DNA of 22,412 bases. It comes from JAQGMV01 sp050260255 (lineage in GTDB: Bacteria > Pseudomonadota > Gammaproteobacteria > Burkholderiales > SG8-41). The translations under genes were made by a program, and so were the position numbers. Every line of letters begins with the position of its first letter. The first letter of the stretch is position 1. This document shows positions 7,254 through 13,999 of this stretch, piece by piece. The DNA lies in assembly GCA_050260255.1 (NCBI GenBank), contig JBLNBW010000325.1, positions 1 to 22,412 on the forward strand, in the 5' to 3' direction. Under the pieces are notes generated by a model, which saw only the letters and a program-made list of their open reading frames with translations, was not told the DNA's origin and did no database searches.

Positions 7254-9380
7254 TTACGCAGCGTGACGTACCGTTCTCTCCAGCTCGGCGAAGGCGGCGC
7301 GGATGCCGCGCAGGGCCTCGTCGATCTGCTCGCGCGCGATCACCAGAGGCGGGGAAAGGCGCAGCACGGTGTCATGCGCGTCCTTGGTGAGTACGCCGTG
7401 GTGCATGAGCCGCTCGCACGCCGCGCGTGCGGACAGGCGCGCGGTATCGATCTCCACGCCGATCAACAGCCCGCGCCCGCGGACGTCGCTGATCAACGGG
7501 CTGTCGAGCGCGCGCAGTTGCGAAGTAAGATACGCACCGAGCTCCGCCGCACGCTGCGGCAATCGTTCTTCGATGAGCACGTTGAGCGCTTCCAGGCCGA
7601 CCGCTGCCCCAAGCGGATTGCCGCCGAAGGTGCTGCCGTGATCGCCGGGCTTGAACACCTCCATCACATCCCGCCGCGCGACGAACGCCGACACCGGCAG
7701 CAGGCCGCCGCCCAACGCCTTGCCGAGAATGATGCCGTCGGGCCGTACATCGTCATGGTGGCACGCGAGCAGCCGGCCGGTGCGGCCCAACCCGGTCTGT
7801 ACTTCATCGCAAATCAGCAGCACGTTGTGGCGTCTGCAGACGTCCGCGCAGCGTGCGAGGTATCCCGCCGGCGGCACGATGATGCCGGCTTCCGCCTGGA
7901 TCGGCTCGACCAGAAACGCCGCGGTATTCGGGCCGATCGCACGCTCGAGCGCCTCGGCGTCGCCATAGGGAACGCGCTTGAAACCCGGGGGAAACGGGCC
8001 GAAGCCGTCGCGGTACTGCGGCTCGGAAGACATGGCGAGAATCGCAATCGAGCGGCCGTGGAAGTTGCCGTCGCAGGCGATGATTTCCGCCTGGTTCTCC
8101 GGTATGCCCTTGACCTTGTGTCCCCACTTGCGCGCTGACTTGAGCGCGGTCTCTACCGCTTCCAGTCCAGTATTTGCCGGCAGTGCGAGGTCGAGTCCGG
8201 TGAGCTCGCACAGCCGCTGCAGGAAGAACGGCAGGCGATTGTTGTAGTAGGCGCGCGACGTGACGGCCAGCATGCGCGCCTGGTCGTTCAGTGCGCGCGT
8301 GAGTCGCGGATGACAGTGTCCGTGGCTCACTGCCGAGTAGGCGCTCATCATGTCGATGTAGCGTCGGCCGGTCTCGTCCCACAGGTAGGCGCCTTCGCCC
8401 TTCACCAGCACTACGGGCAGCGGATCGTAGTGATGCGCGCCGTAGCAGAATTCGGTTTCCATGGGCGACCGTATGCTTTCGCCCCTGGTCGCGATGACTT
8501 CGACCGCATCGGCGACGAAGCGCGCGGTGGCGCCGTCGACGTCGCGGGCGGGATTGAACTCGGCAATTTCGGCGGCCAGCATCGCCGGATGTGCGGCCAC
8601 TTGTGCCAGCGCGGCAAGAAGAGCCGACCGCGAAAGCCCGCCGCCGACCGGTGTGGTTACCGCCGGCGCGTCAGCCGGGTCGAGCACGTCGAGATCGATG
8701 GTGACGCCGAAACCGGCGCTGTTCTCCTGCACGATGGCGAGCGCATCGCGAAGCACCGCATCGAGCCCGCGGCGCGCGATCTCCTCCATGTGGAAAACGC
8801 GCACGCCCAGCCGCGCCAGCAATGCCGCTTCCTCGCTTTCGTAACTGCGTATGCCGATCAGGCAGACCGGCCGCGGCTCGAGCGTCGCTTTCCCGGCTAT
8901 CGCCGTGAGCGCTGCATCGCCGTAACCCAACAGGCCGGCGAGCGGCATGCCGTGCACCGCGCCGGTCGGGGAGGTCTGGGGCGTATGGGCGTCCATGTGG
9001 GCATCGAACCAGATCAGCCCGATTGGGCGTTGTCCGTTGTAGGCTCGGGCAATCCCCTTCCAGGTGCCAATGGCGCATGAATGATCGCCGCCGATCACGA
9101 GCGGAAAATCGCCGCGTCGAGCGATGGTCTCGACGCGCTGCGCCAGTCGTTCGCATACTCGGGCGACGACTTCCACATCCGGCCTGTCGTGCGCGTCGGC
9201 TCGCAGCGTGTCGCACCAGTACACCGCGCGACCGCGTGCCTGCAATCGCTGGAGCAGATCGCCGGCGGCAAGCGCGTCCGGACCCGTCTCGCAGCCATGG
9301 TCTTTCGCGCCACGGCCGCAGGCAACGCCGACGATTTCTATCGTTCTGTGAAGGTGCGAGTGCCGTCCGAGGTCGCTCAT
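7254..9380 (-). CDS. Arginase-ornithine aminotransferase fusion protein
   Basis: This single 708-residue ORF joins two enzymes of arginine breakdown. Residues about 14-298 are an arginase/ureohydrolase with the manganese ligands of the family: His100 in G-G-D-H-S, Asp126/His128/Asp130 in D-A-H-M-D, and Asp229/Asp231 in T-I-D-L-D. It also has H-G-M-P around His143 and a Glu (274) matching the guanidinium-binding Glu. Residues about 307-708 are a class III aminotransferase of the ornithine aminotransferase type: Y-G-A-H-H-Y-D-P-L-P-V, M-S-A-Y-S-A-V-S-H-G-H, C-D-E-V-Q-T-G with Asp525, and the PLP lysine Lys554 in G-K-A-L-G-G-G. The junction is only about ten residues, with no stop or frameshift. 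The start is supported by GGAGGT six bases upstream. Expected reactions are arginine to ornithine plus urea, then ornithine plus 2-oxoglutarate to glutamate semialdehyde. An in-frame ATG at 8462 could also start a separate aminotransferase. Confidence 0.92.
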   Translation of the reverse strand: MSDLGRHSHLHRTIEIVGVACGRGAKDHGCETGPDALAAGDLLQRLQARGRAVYWCDTLRADAHDRPDVEVVARVCERLAQRVETIARRGDFPLVIGGDHSCAIGTWKGIARAYNGQRPIGLIWFDAHMDAHTPQTSPTGAVHGMPLAGLLGYGDAALTAIAGKATLEPRPVCLIGIRSYESEEAALLARLGVRVFHMEEIARRGLDAVLRDALAIVQENSAGFGVTIDLDVLDPADAPAVTTPVGGGLSRSALLAALAQVAAHPAMLAAEIAEFNPARDVDGATARFVADAVEVIATRGESIRSPMETEFCYGAHHYDPLPVVLVKGEGAYLWDETGRRYIDMMSAYSAVSHGHCHPRLTRALNDQARMLAVTSRAYYNNRLPFFLQRLCELTGLDLALPANTGLEAVETALKSARKWGHKVKGIPENQAEIIACDGNFHGRSIAILAMSSEPQYRDGFGPFPPGFKRVPYGDAEALERAIGPNTAAFLVEPIQAEAGIIVPPAGYLARCADVCRRHNVLLICDEVQTGLGRTGRLLACHHDDVRPDGIILGKALGGGLLPVSAFVARRDVMEVFKPGDHGSTFGGNPLGAAVGLEALNVLIEERLPQRAAELGAYLTSQLRALDSPLISDVRGRGLLIGVEIDTARLSARAACERLMHHGVLTKDAHDTVLRLSPPLVIAREQIDEALRGIRAAFAELERTVRHAA

Positions 9381-9436
9381 TGCAGGACCTCCGTGTGCCG
9401 ATAGGATGCCTCTCTTCAGTACGGTATTAGATCGCT

Positions 9437-9497
9437 TGTCCCGGGTCTTCGTTCTTGGAAAAGAAAACGGACGGTCTTATGACGTAGAGCCGGGACA
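9437..9497. repeat. Spaced inverted repeat upstream of the arginase-OAT gene
   Basis: TGTCCCGG (9437-9444) and CCGGGACA (9490-9497) are perfect 8-base inverted copies, 45 bases apart, in the 173-base gap between the DUF1840 gene and the fusion gene. The spacer includes an A-rich stretch. They could be paired regulator sites or a leader stem. No promoter consensus could be confidently assigned. Confidence 0.3.
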
Positions 9498-9553
9498 GCA
9501 GGCGGTGAAATTGCGGCGCTGCGGCCGGTACGGCGGCCGCTCACCGTCGGGAC

Positions 9554-9871
9554 TTACTTGCGCACGACGCGCTCTTCGATCCACATCACGTTTTTGCCCT
9601 GCTTCGCCGCGCGGTCGAGGAGGTCGATCAGCGGTACGGCGCGCTGGCGCAGGGAAACGTCCGGTTCTTCGATCTCGTCGTCGCGCCGCGCGCGCGGATG
9701 GTGGGCCTGCGCTTCCACATTCCTTTTGAGCTTTTCGAGCGCCGGGGGTATGTCTGCCGCAACGATCGCGCCGGGTACCGCGCCGCTCTGGCCCATCATC
9801 TTGAGCAGCGATACCGCGACATCGCCGAACATCAGGATCTGGCCCGCCTCGGAATCGAATTTCACCAGCAT
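9554..9871 (-). CDS. DUF1840 family protein
   Basis: The 105-residue product resembles the DUF1840 family of small proteobacterial proteins: an N-terminal M-L-V-K-F-D-S-E-A-G-Q-I-L-M-F segment, a middle helix P-P-A-L-E-K-L-K-R-N-V-E, a polar acidic linker (about residues 57-72), and a C-terminal V-S-L-R-Q-R-A-V-P-L-I-D-L-L-D-R-A-A helix. No signal peptide or membrane segment is visible, so it is probably cytosolic. The minus strand has AGGAGAT about seven bases before the ATG. Function is unknown. It lies between the EamA transporter and the arginine-degradation genes on the same strand, but the gaps on each side (77 and 173 bases) do not prove an operon. Confidence 0.8.
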   Translation of the reverse strand: MLVKFDSEAGQILMFGDVAVSLLKMMGQSGAVPGAIVAADIPPALEKLKRNVEAQAHHPRARRDDEIEEPDVSLRQRAVPLIDLLDRAAKQGKNVMWIEERVVRK

Positions 9872-9948
9872 GATTGCATCTCCTTGCCGTTTGCGTTCAC
9901 TCTAGCAGTAGGGCAGTGCCACGCAAGCGGTGTTCCGTGAGAGGTTTT

Positions 9949-10863
9949 TCACCGAGGCGCGGCGGGCTTCACGCTGATGATCATCACGCCGGCGAGCACG
10001 GGCGCGGCGCCCATCAATTGAACGCCGGTGACCGGCTCGTCCAGAAACATCCACGCCATCAGCATCGTCGCGATCGGGCCGATGCACGCCACGAGCGATG
10101 CGCGGTTCGGGCCGATGCGTTTCAGTCCTTCGGCCATCAGCCACAGCGGCAGTACAGTACAGAAGAGCGCGAGGATGACGGTGAGCCCGTACACCTCGTG
10201 CTGCACGAGCAGCGCCGAGGCACCGCGCAGCGGGAGAAACGTGCCGAGAACGAAACCGGTTGCGACGATCGACGCGTAGGCGGTGAAGCGCATGGAGCCC
10301 AGCGTGCGCACCAGCCGACTGCCTGCTACGAGATAGCCTGCATAGCTCGTCGCACTGAGAAACACGAGCAGACCGCCCAGCGCGATCGCGGACATGTCGC
10401 CGCCATAATTCATCTCTGTACCGAACACGACCGCGATCCCCGTGTACGACACGGCGAGCGAGGCGAGCTCGCGGCGTCCCACGCTCGCCTTGAGGAATAC
10501 GGTGGAAAACGCCAGCACGAGCGTCGGATAGAGATAGAGGATCAGGCGGCCGAGTCCGGCGGAAATGTATTGCAGCCCCGCCAGATCGAGATAGCTGCTC
10601 AAGTAATAGCCGATGAGGCCCAAGCCGACGATGCCGAGCCAGTCACGCCGCGTGATGGTACCCGGCATGCCGGCCCATAGCGCCATCGCGACGAAGAAGG
10701 GCAGCGAGAACAGCATCCGCAGCGCGAGCAATGTCATCGTGTCGACGCCGTAGCGGTACGCGAGCTTGACGATCACGGTCTTGCCGGAAAAGCCGACCGC
10801 GCCGGTCAGCGTGCAGAGGATGCCGATCGAATTGTGACGCGCCGCGCTCGCAGCCGACTGCAT
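9949..10863 (-). CDS. EamA/DMT-family transporter
   Basis: The 304-residue product is very hydrophobic, with about ten predicted transmembrane segments arranged as two EamA halves. Each half starts with a helix pair and ends with a conserved segment: G-L-Q-Y-I-S-A-G-L-G-R-L-I-L-Y-L-Y-P in the first and R-I-G-P-N-R-A-S-L-V-A-C-I-G-P followed by F-L-D-E-P-V-T in the second. DMT-superfamily proteins are inner-membrane metabolite exporters or permeases. The substrate cannot be inferred. Its ATG shares one base with the stop codon of the upstream DUF853 gene (TGATG), so the two are probably translationally coupled. Confidence 0.88.
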   Translation of the reverse strand: MQSAASAARHNSIGILCTLTGAVGFSGKTVIVKLAYRYGVDTMTLLALRMLFSLPFFVAMALWAGMPGTITRRDWLGIVGLGLIGYYLSSYLDLAGLQYISAGLGRLILYLYPTLVLAFSTVFLKASVGRRELASLAVSYTGIAVVFGTEMNYGGDMSAIALGGLLVFLSATSYAGYLVAGSRLVRTLGSMRFTAYASIVATGFVLGTFLPLRGASALLVQHEVYGLTVILALFCTVLPLWLMAEGLKRIGPNRASLVACIGPIATMLMAWMFLDEPVTGVQLMGAAPVLAGVMIISVKPAAPR

Positions 10864-12350
10864 CAGCGGCGCCGCTTGGTGCCGAGGATAGAGCCCAGAA
10901 CGCCGCGCACGATCTCGCGGCCGACCTGCGAGCCGATGGCGCGCGCTGCGCTTTTTGCCGCGGCCTCGATCGCACCTTCGCGCCGGCCGCCGCGCGGACC
11001 GGTGGAGCCGCCGAGCAGTTCGCCGAGCGCGTCGAGTATGCCGCCGCCTTCGCTTTTTGCCTCATCGGCGGGGCCGGCGTGGCGCGCGGTCAGCTTTTCG
11101 TACGCCGAGTCGCGGTCGATCGCCTGCTCGTAACGGCCCTTGAGCGGCGAGGCATCGTTCACTTGTGCACGTTCCTCGGGCGTTATCGAACCCAGGCGCA
11201 CGCCGGGCGGCACGATGAAGGCGCGTTCCACCACCGATGGCCTACCCTTCTCGTCGAGCAGCGAGACGAGCGCTTCGCCCACCCCCATGTCCGTGATCGC
11301 CGCTTCGACGTCGAGCGTGGGATTGGCGCGCAGTGTCGTCGCCGCGGCACGTACTGCTTTCTGATCGCGCGGCGTGAACGCACGCAAGGCATGCTGCACC
11401 CGGTTGCCGAGCTGACCCAGCACGGTTTCAGGGATGTCGAGCGGATTCTGAGTGACGAAGTACACGCCCACGCCTTTGGAGCGCACAAGCCGCACCACTT
11501 GCTCGATCTTTTCGAGCAGGGCGGGCGGCGCATCGGCGAACAAGAGATGCGCTTCGTCGAAAAAGAACACGAGTTTCGGCTTCTCGGGATCGCCGACCTC
11601 GGGCAATTTCTGGAAGAGCTCTGCCAGCAGCCACAACAGCAGCGTCGCATAGAGCTTGGGCGAGGTCATCAGCCGGTCGGCGGCGAGTATGTTGACGATG
11701 CCCCCCCCCTGGCTGTCCGTGCGCATGATGTCGTTGACCGCAAGAGCGGGCTCGCCGAAAAAACGATCGCCGCCCTGGTGCTCGAGCTCGAGCAGCCCGC
11801 GCTGTATCGCGCCCACCGAGGTGGCCGACACATTGCCATACCGTGTGAGGTACTCCTTCGCGTTTGCGCCGACATGGGTCAGCATGGCGCGCAGGTCCTT
11901 GAGGTCGAGCAGCAGCAGGCCCTCGTCGTCGGCGATCTTGAAGGCGAGCGTGAGCACGCCGGTCTGCGTGTCGTTCAGGCTGAGCATCCGGGAGAGCAGC
12001 AGCGGGCCCATTTCCGATACGGTGGTGCGCAATGGATGGCCTTGCTCGCCGAATGCGTCCCAGAAGATCGCCGGGCATGCTTCGTACGCGAAATTCTCGA
12101 CTTTGAGCTGCGCGACGCGCTCGGCGACTTTGCCTTGCGGCGTGCCCGGACGCGCTGCGCCGGCGAGGTCCCCCTTGACGTCCGCCATGAACACCGGCAC
12201 GCCGATGCGGCTGAACTGCTCCGCCATGCGCAGCAGCGTGACGCTCTTGCCGGTCCCCGTTGCGCCCGCAATGAGGCCGTGACGATTGGCAAACGCAGGC
12301 AACAGGTGGAGATCGTGTCCGGCGCGGGCGATGAGCAGCGGTGTGATCAT
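10863..12350 (-). CDS. HerA-like P-loop ATPase, DUF853 (YjgR) family
   Basis: The 495-residue product is a FtsK/HerA-clade ATPase of the DUF853 type. It has Walker A G-A-T-G-T-G-K-S (29-36), Walker B L-V-F-F-F-D-E-A-H (260-268, Asp265/Glu266), the Y-F-V-T-Q-N-P-L-D-I-P sensor-like segment, and the L-G-N-R-V-Q-H-A-L-R-A-F-T-P-R-D segment typical of this family. The C-terminal 90 residues are Gly/Ala/Arg-rich and end in K-R-R-R. The biochemical role of YjgR proteins is not settled; HerA relatives move along DNA. A run of nine G residues on the coding strand (11701-11709) falls in the S-Q-G-G-G segment. The gene is transcribed divergently from yebC. Confidence 0.88.
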   Translation of the reverse strand: MITPLLIARAGHDLHLLPAFANRHGLIAGATGTGKSVTLLRMAEQFSRIGVPVFMADVKGDLAGAARPGTPQGKVAERVAQLKVENFAYEACPAIFWDAFGEQGHPLRTTVSEMGPLLLSRMLSLNDTQTGVLTLAFKIADDEGLLLLDLKDLRAMLTHVGANAKEYLTRYGNVSATSVGAIQRGLLELEHQGGDRFFGEPALAVNDIMRTDSQGGGIVNILAADRLMTSPKLYATLLLWLLAELFQKLPEVGDPEKPKLVFFFDEAHLLFADAPPALLEKIEQVVRLVRSKGVGVYFVTQNPLDIPETVLGQLGNRVQHALRAFTPRDQKAVRAAATTLRANPTLDVEAAITDMGVGEALVSLLDEKGRPSVVERAFIVPPGVRLGSITPEERAQVNDASPLKGRYEQAIDRDSAYEKLTARHAGPADEAKSEGGGILDALGELLGGSTGPRGGRREGAIEAAAKSAARAIGSQVGREIVRGVLGSILGTKRRR

Positions 12351-12370
12351 GGGGATACCTGCGGCGCTAT

Positions 12371-12394
12371 GTTAAAATCGCCATCCATTTTAAC
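12371..12394. promoter_or_regulatory. Palindromic divergent promoter/operator region between DUF853 gene and yebC
   Basis: GTTAAAAT (12371-12378) and ATTTTAAC (12387-12394) form a perfect 8-base inverted repeat with an 8-base spacer, in a 71-base gap between divergent genes. Each arm supplies a TAAAAT hexamer that fits a sigma-70 -10 box, one for each direction. This would give short leaders to yebC (ATG 12422) and to the ATPase (ATG 12350). No clear -35 boxes are seen. The same palindrome could also be a regulator site. Confidence 0.5.
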
Positions 12395-12421
12395 GAGTTA
12401 TTCTGCTCTGTAGAGGTCCGC

Positions 12422-13147
12422 ATGGCGGGTCATAGCAAGTGGGCGAACATCAAGCACCGCAAAGAGCGCCAGGACGCCAAGCGCGGCAAGATCTTCACCC
12501 GTCTCATCAAGGAAATCACCGTCGCCGCGCGCTTGGGCGGCGCTGACATCGATTCGAATGCGCGGCTGCGCCTCGCGGTGGACAAGGCGCAGGATCAGAA
12601 CCTGCCCAAGGACACCATAGAACGCGCGATCAAGCGCGGTGCGGGCGCGCTGGAAGGCGCGAACTACGAAGAGATCCGCTACGAAGGCTACGGCATCGGC
12701 GGCGCCGCGGTGATGGTGGACTGCATGACCGACAACCGCACCCGCACGGTCGCAGACGTGCGTCATGCCTTCACCAAGTTCGGCGGCAACATGGGCAGCG
12801 AGGGTTCCGTTTCGTTTCTTTTCAAGCATTGCGGGCAGATGGTGTTCGCGCCGGGCACCAACGAAGAGAAGCTGATGGAAGCAGCGATAGACGCCGGTGC
12901 GGAAGACGTCACCACCAATGACGACGGCAGCATAGAAGTCATCACCGCTCCCCACGATCTCACGACGGTGCGCACCGCGCTCGACAAGGCGGGATTCAAG
13001 CCCGAGCTTGCGGAAGTCACGATGAAGCCCACGACCGAGAACGAGCTCAAGGGCGAAGACGCGGCGAAAATGCAGCGGCTGCTGGACGCACTCGAGAACC
13101 TCGACGACGTGCAGGAGGTGTACACCACCGCGGTGATGGCGGACTGA
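12422..13147 (+). CDS. yebC: YebC/PmpR family regulatory protein
   Basis: The 241-residue product is a full-length YebC: N-terminal M-A-G-H-S-K-W-A-N-I-K-H-R-K, K-I-F-T-R-L-I-K-E-I-T-V-A-A-R, the P-K-D-T-I-E-R-A-I-K-R-G-A-G segment, the Y-E-G-Y-G-I-G-G-A-A-V-M-V-D motif, and F-G-G-N-M-G-S-E-G-S-V-S-F-L-F. YebC proteins were first described as transcription regulators (PmpR), and members of the family have more recently been implicated in translation of difficult sequences such as polyproline. AGAGGT lies five bases before the ATG. It sits at the head of the ruv genes, the usual arrangement. Confidence 0.95.
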   Translation: MAGHSKWANIKHRKERQDAKRGKIFTRLIKEITVAARLGGADIDSNARLRLAVDKAQDQNLPKDTIERAIKRGAGALEGANYEEIRYEGYGIGGAAVMVDCMTDNRTRTVADVRHAFTKFGGNMGSEGSVSFLFKHCGQMVFAPGTNEEKLMEAAIDAGAEDVTTNDDGSIEVITAPHDLTTVRTALDKAGFKPELAEVTMKPTTENELKGEDAAKMQRLLDALENLDDVQEVYTTAVMAD

Positions 13148-13218
13148 AGCGGCCGTGTACTCGCACACGCCCTGGGTGTACCATCGAGCGCGTTGAGCTC
13201 ATCCCAATAGCCGATGGG

Positions 13219-13234
13219 GTGCCGCCTGCGGCAC
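13219..13234 (+). repeat. Short perfect hairpin in the yebC-ruvC gap
   Basis: GTGCCGC (13219-13225) pairs with GCGGCAC (13228-13234) around a two-base spacer, effectively a 6-bp stem with a 4-base loop. It lies 72 bases after the yebC stop and has no T-run. It may mark an mRNA end or processing site; weak evidence. Confidence 0.3.
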
Positions 13235-13266
13235 AGGCAGCGGTTGCCTCAAGAATGGAAGGGCGC

Positions 13267-13395
13267 GTGCGCATACTCGGTATCGATCCTGGATCGCGCG
13301 TCATCGGTTTGGTCTCCGGCATGACACGCCCGGGGCAAAGGGCAGCTTCCGCCGACACCGGCGACGGACAAGCGGGCTCCACGGTCACCCAATGA
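13267..13395 (+). pseudogene. Relic of a second ruvC 5' end (or short coupled leader ORF)
   Basis: From GTG 13267 the frame reads V-R-I-L-G-I-D-P-G-S-R-V-I-G, which is a RuvC N-terminus including the catalytic Asp7 position. The intact ruvC starts 125 bases downstream with M-R-I-L-G-I-D-P-G-L-R-I-T-G. The two DNA segments agree at about 80% over 45 bases and then diverge completely. The frame continues through 28 unrelated residues and stops in TGA at 13393-13395, overlapping the ruvC ATG. GGAAGGG lies just before the GTG, whereas ruvC has no Shine-Dalgarno of its own, so this ORF could deliver ribosomes to ruvC. An in-frame ATG at 13255 is an alternative start. Best read as a decayed partial duplicate. 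Confidence 0.55.
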
Positions 13396-13913
13396 GAATC
13401 CTCGGTATCGATCCGGGATTGCGCATCACCGGGTTTGGCGTGCTGGAAAAAAACGGACGCCATCTCAGTTACATCACCAGCGGCTGCATACGCACGCCGG
13501 AGGGCGAGCTGCCCGGCCGCCTGAAAGTGATCCTCGACGGACTCGTGGAAGTGATCACTGCATGCCGGCCGGAGCAGATCGCCGTCGAGAAAGTGTTCGT
13601 CAACGTCAATCCGCAATCCACGCTGCTTCTCGGACAGGCGCGCGGCACGGCGATATGCGCAGCAGTCATGCACGGGCTGCCCGTTGCCGAATACACCGCG
13701 CTGCAAGTGAAGCAGGCAGTCGTGGGTCACGGCAAGGCAGCGAAAGATCAGGTGCAGGAAATGGTAAAGCGCCTTCTTGGCCTCGGAGGGTATCCGAGCC
13801 CGGATGCGGCGGACGCTCTCGCCTGTGCGATCTGTCATGCGCACGGTGGTCAAGGATTCGGACAAATCGCCACGATGGGCTATCGCGTGCGGCGCGGGAG
13901 ACTGGTGAAGTGA
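13392..13913 (+). CDS. ruvC: Holliday junction resolvase RuvC
   Basis: RuvC is the dimeric endonuclease that cuts Holliday junctions during homologous recombination and repair, acting with RuvAB. The 173-residue product has the four catalytic acidic residues of the E. coli enzyme at matching positions: Asp7 (I-L-G-I-D-P-G), Glu66 (A-V-E-K-V-F), Asp138 and Asp141 (S-P-D-A-A-D-A). Also present are N-V-N-P-Q-S-T-L-L-L-G-Q-A-R-G and the V-K-Q-A-V-V-G-H-G loop. The start is unambiguous by homology but has no ribosome-binding site; it overlaps the stop of a short upstream ORF. ruvA follows after 82 bases. Confidence 0.96.
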   Translation: MRILGIDPGLRITGFGVLEKNGRHLSYITSGCIRTPEGELPGRLKVILDGLVEVITACRPEQIAVEKVFVNVNPQSTLLLGQARGTAICAAVMHGLPVAEYTALQVKQAVVGHGKAAKDQVQEMVKRLLGLGGYPSPDAADALACAICHAHGGQGFGQIATMGYRVRRGRLVK

Positions 13914-13918
13914 CGACA

Positions 13919-13999
13919 ATGCAAATCCGGGCGACGCTTTCGCTCCGTGTGCGACATAAGCTCCGTCGTGAGGCTGCTTTCCCGGGGCCGCACGCATGA
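13919..13999 (+). CDS. Possible 26-residue ORF coupled to ruvA
   Basis: A short frame from ATG 13919 fills the ruvC-ruvA gap and stops in TGA overlapping the ruvA ATG. Its product is basic (several Arg) with no family resemblance and no clear Shine-Dalgarno. It may be chance, or may carry ribosomes to the ruvA start, which also lacks a ribosome-binding site. Confidence 0.2.
   Translation: MQIRATLSLRVRHKLRREAAFPGPHA

Noticed and set aside
7083..8138. Plus-strand ORF opposite the aminotransferase half of the fusion
   Set aside because: Antisense shadow; the minus-strand product has complete catalytic motifs.
9521..9540. GC-rich hairpin GCGGCCG/CGGCCGC after the DUF1840 gene as a terminator
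   Set aside because: A 7-bp stem is present but no T-run follows on the minus strand, so termination is not supported.
9406..9729. Plus-strand ORF overlapping the DUF1840 gene and its downstream gap
   Set aside because: No family resemblance; mostly antisense to a recognisable small gene with a good ribosome-binding site.
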